From NCBI GenBank assembly GCA_918219625.1, contig CAKJXT010000006.1, positions 1 to 29,821 of the forward strand: a stretch of 29,821 nt of DNA, given 5' to 3'. A model generated the notes under the pieces. That model saw only the letters and a program-made list of their open reading frames with translations. It had not been told where the DNA came from and did no database searches. Position numbers and translations under genes: made by a program. How positions within the stretch are numbered: the first letter of the stretch is position 1; every line of letters starts with the position of its first letter. This document shows positions 16,700 through 24,600 of the stretch, piece after piece. The DNA is from Bacilli bacterium (lineage in GTDB: Bacteria; Bacillota_I; Bacilli_A; RF39; UBA660).

Positions 16700-18322
16700 A
16701 TGAGAAAAAAACCTTTTGTAGTATGTTTAATGGATGGAATGGGAATTGAGGACGCTAAATCATTTGAAATATATAATGCAGAAGTAATGCCAACATTGGA
16801 TGCGTTAACAAATAGATATTTATTTACAACGTTAGAAACAAGTGGAAAACAAGTTGGATTAAGTGAGGAAGCATCTGCAACAAAAGAAATTGGATATTTA
16901 AATATAGGAGCAGGAACAATAGTTAAACAATCAATAGAAATATTAAATGAAAAAATAGAACAAAACCAGTTTTTTTCAAATCCATCGATAAAAACTGTAG
17001 CAGACCATGTTATTGCAAATAATTCAAAATTACATCTAATTACATTAATAGGAGATAAATATGGTACAGATTCACCATCACACTTGAGAAAAATGGTTGA
17101 ATACTGTAATTCATTGGGAATAAAGAAAATATACCTACACTTATATCTTGGAGCAAACAATAATTCACTTAACAAAACATTTCCAAAATATACAGCAATG
17201 ATTCATAGAATAACAAATTTATATCCAAATGTAAAAATAAGTACAGTAGCTGGAGTAAAACATCTAAAAGATTCATCAGGAATAACAGTAACAAAGGAAT
17301 TGTATAAAATTACTGTAGGTGGAATAGGTGAACATTGGGTAAACTATAATGATGCTGTTGACAGTAATTATAAAAGAAAAAATCTAGAAGAAAATATAGT
17401 TCCATTCTTAGTTGCAGAAGATGGATTAATAGAAAATAATGATGGTATATTCTTATTTAATTATGAAACAGATTTAGGATCAGTATATACAGATTTATTG
17501 ATACAACCAAAAAAATATATGTATACAGATAATGACAATATTAATATAAAAATAGCCTCATTATTTCCGCTACAAAACCAAACAACAATAAGCTGTTTAA
17601 ACTATGAACAAGTAAAAACATCGTTTTATAGAACATTAAATCAAAATGGAATAAAACACCTATTAATTGCAGAAAAAGAAAATATACCATATTTAAACTA
17701 TTACTTTAATGGGTGCAACAAAGAACAAGCAACGCAAGTTGTAGGAATAGAAATGCAACAAACAGGAAACTATGATTTAGATTTAGCGAATAAATATCAA
17801 TTAACAACAAATAAAGCAATAGAAGCAATAAATAGTGATTATTATGACTTAATAATAGTTGACTATCAAATAGTAGATGGAAATAAACAAAGAAATACAG
17901 ATAACATTAAAACAGCACTTATAAACCTAGATAAAAATATTTCGCAAATATATAATTTAATAATTCAAAAGAATGGTACAATGTTTATTACATCATCTTA
18001 TGGTATAAATGAAGCATTATATAATCATAAAGAAGAATTAGTAAATGTTAATTTTTCTAAAAAAGTTCCTTTTGTTATAGCGGATAATGAAATGTCTAGA
18101 AGTATTTATTCACTTCAATCAGGTGGAATATCCGATTTAAGTACAACAATAATTTCAAATCTAGAAATCCAACCAATGGAGGGAATGGACGGAAGAAATT
18201 TATTGATAAAATCAACAGGAAAAACTAAAAAGAAGAACTCTAAAACAATTTTAATTCTAGTAATATTTATTGTAATAATATTTGCCGCTGTATTTGCGCT
18301 TATGTATTTAGGATTAATTTAG
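16700..18322 (+). CDS. Membrane-anchored iPGM-like pseudoenzyme
   Basis: The 540-residue protein aligns by eye along the full length of cofactor-independent phosphoglycerate mutase (GpmI). Shared features are VVCLMDGMG (cf. ILDGWG), LTNRYLFTTLETSGKQVGL, YLNIGAG, FFSNPSI and ENIVPFLV...IFLFNYETD. The active site is lost. The GNSEVGH motif holding catalytic Ser62 reads ATKEIGY, with K62 in place of the serine. VSDGGVHSH reads IGDKYGTDS and LDGRDTPP reads LGANNNSL. The TADHGN metal site reads TSSYGI. Only D12 of the metal ligands is clearly kept. A transmembrane helix at the extreme C-terminus (about 516-538) is absent from real GpmI. It is therefore probably a non-catalytic, membrane-tethered relative. 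A prepilin-like gene follows after 7 nt. Confidence 0.8.
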   Translation: MRKKPFVVCLMDGMGIEDAKSFEIYNAEVMPTLDALTNRYLFTTLETSGKQVGLSEEASATKEIGYLNIGAGTIVKQSIEILNEKIEQNQFFSNPSIKTVADHVIANNSKLHLITLIGDKYGTDSPSHLRKMVEYCNSLGIKKIYLHLYLGANNNSLNKTFPKYTAMIHRITNLYPNVKISTVAGVKHLKDSSGITVTKELYKITVGGIGEHWVNYNDAVDSNYKRKNLEENIVPFLVAEDGLIENNDGIFLFNYETDLGSVYTDLLIQPKKYMYTDNDNINIKIASLFPLQNQTTISCLNYEQVKTSFYRTLNQNGIKHLLIAEKENIPYLNYYFNGCNKEQATQVVGIEMQQTGNYDLDLANKYQLTTNKAIEAINSDYYDLIIVDYQIVDGNKQRNTDNIKTALINLDKNISQIYNLIIQKNGTMFITSSYGINEALYNHKEELVNVNFSKKVPFVIADNEMSRSIYSLQSGGISDLSTTIISNLEIQPMEGMDGRNLLIKSTGKTKKKNSKTILILVIFIVIIFAAVFALMYLGLI

Positions 18323-18329
18323 GTGACAT

Positions 18330-18677
18330 ATGAACAATAAAGGATTTACATTGATGGAAATACTAGGTGTAATAGCCCTCTTATCACTAATATCCTTAGT
18401 AGTAATATTATCAGTAAATAAATCATTAAAAGATGCGAAAGAGACATTATATCTAGCACAACTAGAAGAAATTAGAAGTGCGGCAGATATGTGGAGAACG
18501 GATAATATTGAATTGATACCAGACGCAGGATATTATTCAATAACACTAGAAACACTACAAAATAATGGTTATATTAAAAAGGATATTATTAATCCAAAAA
18601 CAGATAAAATTATAAATAAAAACACAACAATAAAAATTAAAATGAATGAAATAATAATAGAAGAGATAGTTGGATAA
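18330..18677 (+). CDS. Prepilin-like protein (type IV pilin N-terminal motif)
   Basis: The 115-residue protein begins MNNKGFTLMEILGVIALLSL, a textbook prepilin motif: short basic leader, G|F cleavage and methylation site, E at +5, then a hydrophobic helix. The rest is a small pseudopilin-like globular part (ADMWRTDNIELIPDAGYYSI), with no disulfide pair. It resembles ComGC/pseudopilin-type proteins. No pilus ATPase, platform protein or prepilin peptidase is encoded nearby, so its assembly machinery must be elsewhere. The SD AGGTG directly follows the upstream stop; it is cotranscribed with the iPGM-like gene. Confidence 0.85.
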   Translation: MNNKGFTLMEILGVIALLSLISLVVILSVNKSLKDAKETLYLAQLEEIRSAADMWRTDNIELIPDAGYYSITLETLQNNGYIKKDIINPKTDKIINKNTTIKIKMNEIIIEEIVG

Positions 18678-18705
18678 TCAATTATTTCTTTTTAATTGAT
18701 TTTAT
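18676..18705 (+). terminator. Weak AT-rich terminator
   Basis: AATCAATTA / TAATTGATT, 9-bp stem with an 8-nt pyrimidine loop, then T-rich sequence. A TATAAT box (18708-18713) for the next gene follows at once. Confidence 0.55.
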
Positions 18706-18728
18706 AGTATAATTAAAACGGTGGTTAT

Positions 18729-19457
18729 ATGTTATATTCTTCAGTAAATAATGAAAAAATAAAAAATATAAAAAAACTTAATACAAAAAAATATAGAGAT
18801 GAAACTAATTTATATCTAATAGAAGGAGAACATCTAGTAAAAGAAGCATATGAAAATAATGCGTTAGAAGAACTTATATTATTAGAAAATATAAATTTAA
18901 ATATAGATGTAAAAACAAGTTATGTAACAAAAAATGTATTAAACTTTATAAGTAATTTAGATACACCAAATGGAATACTAGGAATATGTAAAAAGAAAGA
19001 AAATACATTAAAAGGAAATAAAATAGTAATACTAGAAGATATACAAGATCCAGGAAATCTTGGAACAATAATAAGAAGCTCAGTAGCCTTTAATGTAGAT
19101 ACATTAGTATTAAGTAATAATACAGTAGATTTATATAATCCAAAAGTAATAAGAGCTACCCAAGGGATGTTATTTAAATTAAATATAATTATAGAAAATG
19201 ATTTAGAAAATCTAATAAAAAATCTAAAACAAAACAACTATACTATTTATACTACAAATGTAAAAAATGGAAATAGTTTAAAAACTATTGAAAAAAAGGA
19301 TAAAGTTGCTATAATAATGGGCAATGAGGGAAGTGGAGTAAGTGATAAACTTAATTCATTAGCAGATGAATATTTATATATAGATATGAATAAAAACTGT
19401 GAATCACTAAATGTCGCAGTCGCAACAAGTATAATACTTTACGAATTAGATAAGTAG
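18729..19457 (+). CDS. SpoU/TrmH-family RNA 2'-O-ribose methyltransferase
   Basis: This SPOUT enzyme transfers a methyl group from SAM to a ribose 2'-OH in rRNA or tRNA. The N-terminal ~90 residues are the SpoU_sub_bind-like domain (YLIEGEHLVKEA). The C-terminal knot has motif 1 DIQDPGNLGTIIRSS with the conserved N and R, motif 2 IIMGNEGSGVS and motif 3 CESLNVAVATSIILYEL. At 242 residues it matches YsgA/RlmB-type proteins of Firmicutes. The exact RNA site is not predictable. It has a TATAAT box 15 nt upstream and heads a run into rimM and trmD, all RNA or ribosome maturation genes. Confidence 0.92.
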   Translation: MLYSSVNNEKIKNIKKLNTKKYRDETNLYLIEGEHLVKEAYENNALEELILLENINLNIDVKTSYVTKNVLNFISNLDTPNGILGICKKKENTLKGNKIVILEDIQDPGNLGTIIRSSVAFNVDTLVLSNNTVDLYNPKVIRATQGMLFKLNIIIENDLENLIKNLKQNNYTIYTTNVKNGNSLKTIEKKDKVAIIMGNEGSGVSDKLNSLADEYLYIDMNKNCESLNVAVATSIILYELDK

Positions 19458-19464
19458 GTGAAAT

Positions 19465-19959
19465 ATGAATTATATTTATATAGGAGATATAGTTAATACA
19501 CATGGAATAAAAGGAGAAGTAAAAATTCTTTCTCACTTTAAATATAAAAGTAATGTATTTATAAAAGGAACACCAATTTATATTGGAAAAGATAAAGAAA
19601 AACAAGTAATAAATAGTTATAGAAAACATAAAATCTTTGATATGATAACTCTTTTAGGTTTTAATGATATAAATGAAGTATTAAAATATAAAGGTGAACC
19701 AGTATATATAGATAAAAATGAAATAAAAATAGATGGTATTCTAAATGAAGAATTAATAGATATGGATGTATATAATGAAGACTCATTCATAGGAAAAGTA
19801 ACAGACATACTAAATAATGGTGTATATGATATACTAGTAATAGAAAAAGAAAATAATAAAAACTTAGTTCCAAACATAAATGAATTTATAAAAAATATTG
19901 ACTTAGAAAATAAAAAAATACAAATAAATATGATAGAAGGTTTAATAAATGAGAATTGA
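19465..19959 (+). CDS. rimM: Ribosome maturation factor RimM
   Basis: RimM binds S19 and helps mature the 30S head. The N-terminal beta-barrel has the signature [20 protein letters not shown]. The C-terminal PRC barrel is seen from about residue 90 ([20 protein letters not shown], then [20 protein letters not shown]). At 164 residues it is of normal size. SD AGGTG precedes the ATG, 7 nt after the SpoU gene, and its 3' end overlaps trmD by 11 nt, as expected in the rimM-trmD-rplS cluster. Confidence 0.95.
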   Translation: MNYIYIGDIVNTHGIKGEVKILSHFKYKSNVFIKGTPIYIGKDKEKQVINSYRKHKIFDMITLLGFNDINEVLKYKGEPVYIDKNEIKIDGILNEELIDMDVYNEDSFIGKVTDILNNGVYDILVIEKENNKNLVPNINEFIKNIDLENKKIQINMIEGLINEN

Positions 19960-20647
19960 TATATTAACGCTTTTTCCAAATATGTTTGAGGGGACTTTTA
20001 GTGAATCTATTATAAAAAGAGCAATAGACGATAATAAAATAGAAATAAATATAATAAACTTTAGAGACTATACTAAAGATCCACATAATAAAGTAGATGA
20101 CACACCATATGGTGGAGGGGCAGGAATGGTTTTAACATGCCAGCCAATATTTGACTGTGTAGAAAGTATAAGAACAAAAGACTCTAAAGTAATATTATTA
20201 ACACCAGCAGGAATACCATATAAACAAAAAATGGCATATGAACTATCAAATGAAAAACACTTAATAATAATATGTGGACACTATGAAGGATTTGATGAAA
20301 GAATAACTACTATATGCGACTATGAAATATCAATTGGTGACTATGTCCTAACAGGTGGAGAAATTCCAGCAATGGCACTAGTAGACTCAATAACTAGACT
20401 ATTACCAGGAGTAATAAATGAAGAAAGCCACAGAGAAGACTCATTTAAAAAAGATGTTATGAATGATATATACTTATTAGATTACCCTACATATACAAAA
20501 CCTGCAGACTTTAGAGGACTAAAAGTACCAGAAGTACTACTTTCAGGACATCATGAAAATATAAAAAAATATAGATATGAAGAAAGCCTAAAAAGAACTA
20601 AAGAAAGAAGACCAGATTTATTAGAGGTGGAACATGAAAAAAATTAA
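19949..20647 (+). CDS. trmD: tRNA (guanine-N1)-methyltransferase TrmD
   Basis: It makes m1G37 in tRNAs with G36 to prevent +1 frameshifting. The 232-residue protein has [15 protein letters not shown] at the N-terminus, [10 protein letters not shown] (54-62), the SAM-binding trefoil knot [11 protein letters not shown] and [13 protein letters not shown] (130-142), and the HREDSF segment whose D164 is the likely general base. The C-terminal helical domain includes [19 protein letters not shown]. The gene starts within rimM and its own end overlaps the next gene by 14 nt, so translation of the whole cluster is coupled. Confidence 0.97.
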   Translation: MRIDILTLFPNMFEGTFSESIIKRAIDDNKIEINIINFRDYTKDPHNKVDDTPYGGGAGMVLTCQPIFDCVESIRTKDSKVILLTPAGIPYKQKMAYELSNEKHLIIICGHYEGFDERITTICDYEISIGDYVLTGGEIPAMALVDSITRLLPGVINEESHREDSFKKDVMNDIYLLDYPTYTKPADFRGLKVPEVLLSGHHENIKKYRYEESLKRTKERRPDLLEVEHEKN

Positions 20648-21104
20648 GAAATATCACTTATATAAAAGAAAAACAAAAGAAAGAAAAGTAGAACTTAATA
20701 CTAATAAAGAAATAGGATATACAATAAAACCAAAAAATCAAATGAAATACGAAGGAATAGTAGTTAATAGTATGACTATAATAGATGACTACCTAATTAA
20801 AACACTATTAAAAAAGAAAATAAAGAAAAAACTAGACATGTATCTACAATTCTTAATAACAGTTCTAGAAGAAGATGATACAGATGGTGGACACTTAATG
20901 TTCGCATTAAATGACCTTGAAAGATATAGAAGATTAGTAATAAATAACTATAAAAAATATCTAGAAGAAAAATACATAAAACTATTAATGAATAAAATGG
21001 ACTTAATAGAACAAGAGCTAAAAGCAAAAATAAAAGTAGACATAAATAACTTTAACTTAGGAGAAATTGAACAAGAAGAACCAAAAAAAAGTAGAAATCG
21101 CTAA
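20634..21104 (+). CDS. Unknown basic helical protein between trmD and rplS
   Basis: The 156-residue protein overlaps trmD by 14 nt and has a good SD, GAGGTGG. The N-terminal ~40 residues are strongly basic. The middle is alpha-helical with an acidic patch [20 protein letters not shown], and a long helix (about 105-140) ends in an acidic then basic tail. I do not recognise a domain. Position in the rimM-trmD-rplS operon suggests an RNA- or ribosome-related job, but that is only context. Its ORF is well formed and codon use matches its neighbours. Confidence 0.7.
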   Translation: MKKIKKYHLYKRKTKERKVELNTNKEIGYTIKPKNQMKYEGIVVNSMTIIDDYLIKTLLKKKIKKKLDMYLQFLITVLEEDDTDGGHLMFALNDLERYRRLVINNYKKYLEEKYIKLLMNKMDLIEQELKAKIKVDINNFNLGEIEQEEPKKSRNR

Positions 21105-21111
21105 AAACCTA

Positions 21112-21140
21112 TTGATTAATTAAAAAAAATATGTTAAAAT
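21112..21140 (+). promoter_or_regulatory. Promoter of rplS
   Basis: TTGATT (21112-21117), a 17-nt spacer and TAAAAT (21135-21140). The start codon is 66 nt downstream, the longest leader among the promoters seen here. Confidence 0.7.
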
Positions 21141-21206
21141 TTACTACGTTGTGATCCGCTTTAGGAAAATCTATATGATCATATATAAAAAAAGGAGAGT
21201 GACATT
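21141..21206 (+). promoter_or_regulatory. rplS leader, candidate L19 autoregulatory element
   Basis: The untranslated leader has TGATC (21152-21156) complementary to GATCA (21177-21181), enclosing a CC...GG mini-stem. It also has a 14-nt perfect palindrome TATATGATCATATA (21172-21185) ending just before the SD GGAG. Firmicute rplS genes often carry an L19-binding leader in this position. The two pairings are mutually exclusive, as expected of a switch, but structure and function are inferred. Confidence 0.5.
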
Positions 21207-21545
21207 GTGAATTTAGTTGAAAAGATAACTAAAAGTCAAATAAGAACAGATATCCCTGAATTTAGAGTTGGAGATACTGTAAGAGTTGACGTAAAAATTA
21301 TCGAAGGAAAAAGAGAAAGAATTCAAGCATTTGAAGGAATCGTAATGGCAATCCAAGGAACTGGAGTTGCTAAAAACTTCATTGTAAGAAAAATCTCAAG
21401 TGGAGTTGGAGTAGAAAGAACTTTCCCTGTTAACTCACCAAAAGTTGCAGGAGTAGAAGTAATTAGAAGAGGTAAAGTTAGAAGAGCAAACCTAGGCTAC
21501 TTAAGAACTCTAAAAAAACAAGCAAAAATCAAAGAAAGAAATTAA
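21207..21545 (+). CDS. rplS: 50S ribosomal protein L19
   Basis: The 112-residue protein sits at the 30S-50S interface. It has the L19 pattern: [35 protein letters not shown], the [18 protein letters not shown] loop and the basic tail [16 protein letters not shown]. It starts with GTG 21207 after SD GGAG. It has its own promoter and leader despite following the trmD cluster, and a terminator sits at the stop codon. In most Firmicutes lepB comes next; here a 5.8-kb helicase unit intervenes. Confidence 0.98.
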   Translation: MNLVEKITKSQIRTDIPEFRVGDTVRVDVKIIEGKRERIQAFEGIVMAIQGTGVAKNFIVRKISSGVGVERTFPVNSPKVAGVEVIRRGKVRRANLGYLRTLKKQAKIKERN

Positions 21546-21566
21546 GGCTTATGCCTTTTTTTTGTT
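21539..21566 (+). repeat. Direct repeat DR-1 (rplS stop/terminator/-35)
   Basis: A 28-bp sequence identical to 27317-27344. It contains AAT-TAA (last rplS codon and stop), the AAGGC/GCCTT hairpin, eight T residues and GTT. The two copies are 5,778 bp apart in the same orientation and bound the helicase unit. Confidence 0.95.
21544..21563 (+). terminator. rplS terminator
   Basis: AAGGC / GCCTT stem with TTAT loop and eight T residues (21556-21563). An exact copy lies at 27322-27341. Confidence 0.85.
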
Positions 21567-21590
21567 GTGGAAATATGATATTATTTTAAT
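21562..21590 (+). promoter_or_regulatory. Possible promoter of the helicase gene
   Basis: TTGTTG (21562-21567), formed by the end of the terminator T-run, lies 17 nt before TTTAAT (21585-21590). An alternative is an extended -10, TGATATTAT, with TATTAT at 21579-21584. ATG 21605 follows AAGG. The boxes are weak. Confidence 0.4.
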
Positions 21591-21604
21591 AAGGTAGTGA
21601 TAAA

Positions 21605-24600
21605 ATGTTTGACATAGATAAGTTTAATATAATAAGTGATGAAGAATATTATTATGTATTTAGATCATTAGAAGCAGGAGACATAAAAGATATCAATGAT
21701 GGCATAGAAAGTGTAATACGTACTGACAGAGAAAGATGCCAAGGATATACAAAATATAGTAAAGATACTCAAATATCTTTAGAAGAAATGTTTGATCATA
21801 TAAAAATGCATTATAGACAAGATACTAACTGCATATCATTTACAACAAATGCATCAGTAGCATTACTATATGGAAGAGATAAAGAATCATTTGATAAAGA
21901 TGAATTTAATGATCAATATGTAGTATTAAAAATACCTAAACATGAATTAGGAATTATTAGTCACTTTGCGCCTAAATATTTCATAGATGAGATAAATAAA
22001 ATAATAAATGAATACTATGAAGAAGCACCAGATATTACAAAATATTATCTAGATTATATAGAAAGTTGCCATGATAATGATTCTATTAATAGAATTTTAA
22101 ATATTGAAGAAGGATTAACTGAAACTGAAATCTTTAATGGTGGTATAGAATTTGAACAAACACAAACAACAAATTATTCTGCATTAGATGAAAAACAAAA
22201 TCTTGAAAAAAATAAATTAATTGCGAAAATAGATTTATTACCATTCGATATAATACCTAATGTTTCTAATAAATTTTTAATACAAACAATAGGTAGTGCT
22301 TTTGCGTCTATGGAAGTAACACACTATAAATCTATAGATAAAGAATTATTTGTAAACTGCCCACAATATATAATGGATATATTTTCATTACTACAACAAT
22401 CTAATAATAAAGAAGCAAGAGAAGTTGAAAATATATTAATAAAAAAATTATATAATCATGAATTAGATAATCTTAAAGAATATAAATATTACGACTATAA
22501 ATTAGAAGAAAATGATTTATCGATTGATAAACTATATGAAATATCAGAAGGAAAAGTGGATTATGAGACTATAAGAAACTTATATATTAAAACATTCTAT
22601 TATGCAAAATCAAAATTAAGAGTATATCATGGAATAAAATTATTAGAACAAATTCTAGGAAGTAATTACAAAGAATTACTAGAAGAATTGAAAGGTACAT
22701 ATGGAATAGAACCTGAAATAACAAATAAGAGAAGTATTAAAAAAGAAAAAATAAGTGACTCAGTAGGAATATCTTATAGTTCAGATTTAGAACTAAAACT
22801 ATTAGAACTATTAAATAGTCATTATATATCTGAAAATAACTGTGAAGCACTTATAAATAATAAAGAAGAATGTGCCCAAATAGTAATGATGGACCTATTG
22901 CAACAAAACAATAAAGTTGATAAAGTAATTTATTATGCAAACGCTATAATAGATTCATTTAATTGGAAACAATTTGGTATAACTAAAATAGGAGAAATTC
23001 ATAGAACAAATATAATTAATAAATTAATTGAATCAAATTTTATGGATATTTATAATTTATTAAAAAATAAGAATTATCCAAGTAGTGAAATATCAAGAAT
23101 TCTTTTAGCGAACCTAATAAAAGAAAATAAAGAAATAGATGAAGAGGCATCATTTGAACTAGAAGAATTAGAAGAATTCTTAGGGTACTTTCAAATAAAA
23201 GGAACAGGAATAAAATGTAAAAGATATCAAGCAGATGCTCTTCGTAATATAAGAGAATCATATAAAACAAAAAACTATACAAATGTAATAATGCCGACTG
23301 GTTCAGGAAAAAGCTTTGTAGCAATTTCTCAAATATTAGAATATCTATTTGAAAGAGATAACAAAGGAAATATTATACTAGATAGTAACAATAATCCAAT
23401 TCTTACAAATAAAAATATACTTTATTTAGCTCCAAGTAATGAAATACTAGAACAGGTAGCTGAATATTTAATAAAATATGTAATTGGATATAAAAATATA
23501 AATCCAAATAATAGTTACATAGACGAAATAAGGAAAAATATTCCAAATCTAGATTTATACACATATGCATATTTAAGACAAAGAAAAGAAATAAGAGAAA
23601 AACAATATGACTTCATAGTAACAGACGAATTACATAGAACAGGCGCACCAGATACAAAACAGGCACTTGAAGAACTATATAGTAATCAAAAAGGAATATA
23701 TAAAGTACTTGGTATAACAGCTACACCAACAAGAGACTGTGATGGGGTCGATATGGCAGATTATTGGGCAAGATATTTTGGATATACAGAAGAAGAAATA
23801 ATTGCGGAAGACCATTTCTCATATAATATGGATGTAAATCAAGCAATACTCCTTGGATATTTAACAAACCCTAGAGTAATAAACTGTGAATATAATTTAT
23901 TAAATTCACAAGGTGAAATAGAAGAATTATTGAATATCATTAATACACTACCAGAAGGTGAAAAAAAAGAAAAAATAAAAACAAAATATAGAGATTTAAG
24001 AAAAGTATTGTTAGACTTAAAACCAGAAGATGGTATAGGAACAATTTTAAGAGAAAATGTATTACCAGGAGAAAACTGTATAGTATTCTGTCCAGTGGTA
24101 AATAAAGATGAATTAGGTAATAGTATAACAGGAAGAAATGTACTAGAACTATATCAAAAAAAATTAGAAGAAATATATGGAAAAGATAAAATAAACTGTT
24201 TCTTTATGTTAGGAACTGATACAGCGCAACAATGTAGGAGAAGTCTAAGTGAATTTCAAAATACACAAAAAGATAAAATAAACTTCATGATAGTAATGGA
24301 TAAATACAATGAGGGAATCCATGTACCATGTAAAAAAATGATATGGTTTAGACCAATAGACGAAAACTCAACTATCATAACAACACAACATGCTGGAAGA
24401 GTAATGAGAGCCTTAAAACCAGGAGAAAAACAAAAAGAAGAAGATAGACCACTAATAATAGATTTACCAAATAATCTATTAATACTTAGTCAAACAAAAG
24501 AATTTAAAAAATCACTAAAACCAGATGACATATCAAGATTTAAACTAGCCGTAGATTGGATAAAAGAATACAATAGAATTCCAGATATAAATAGTAAAGA

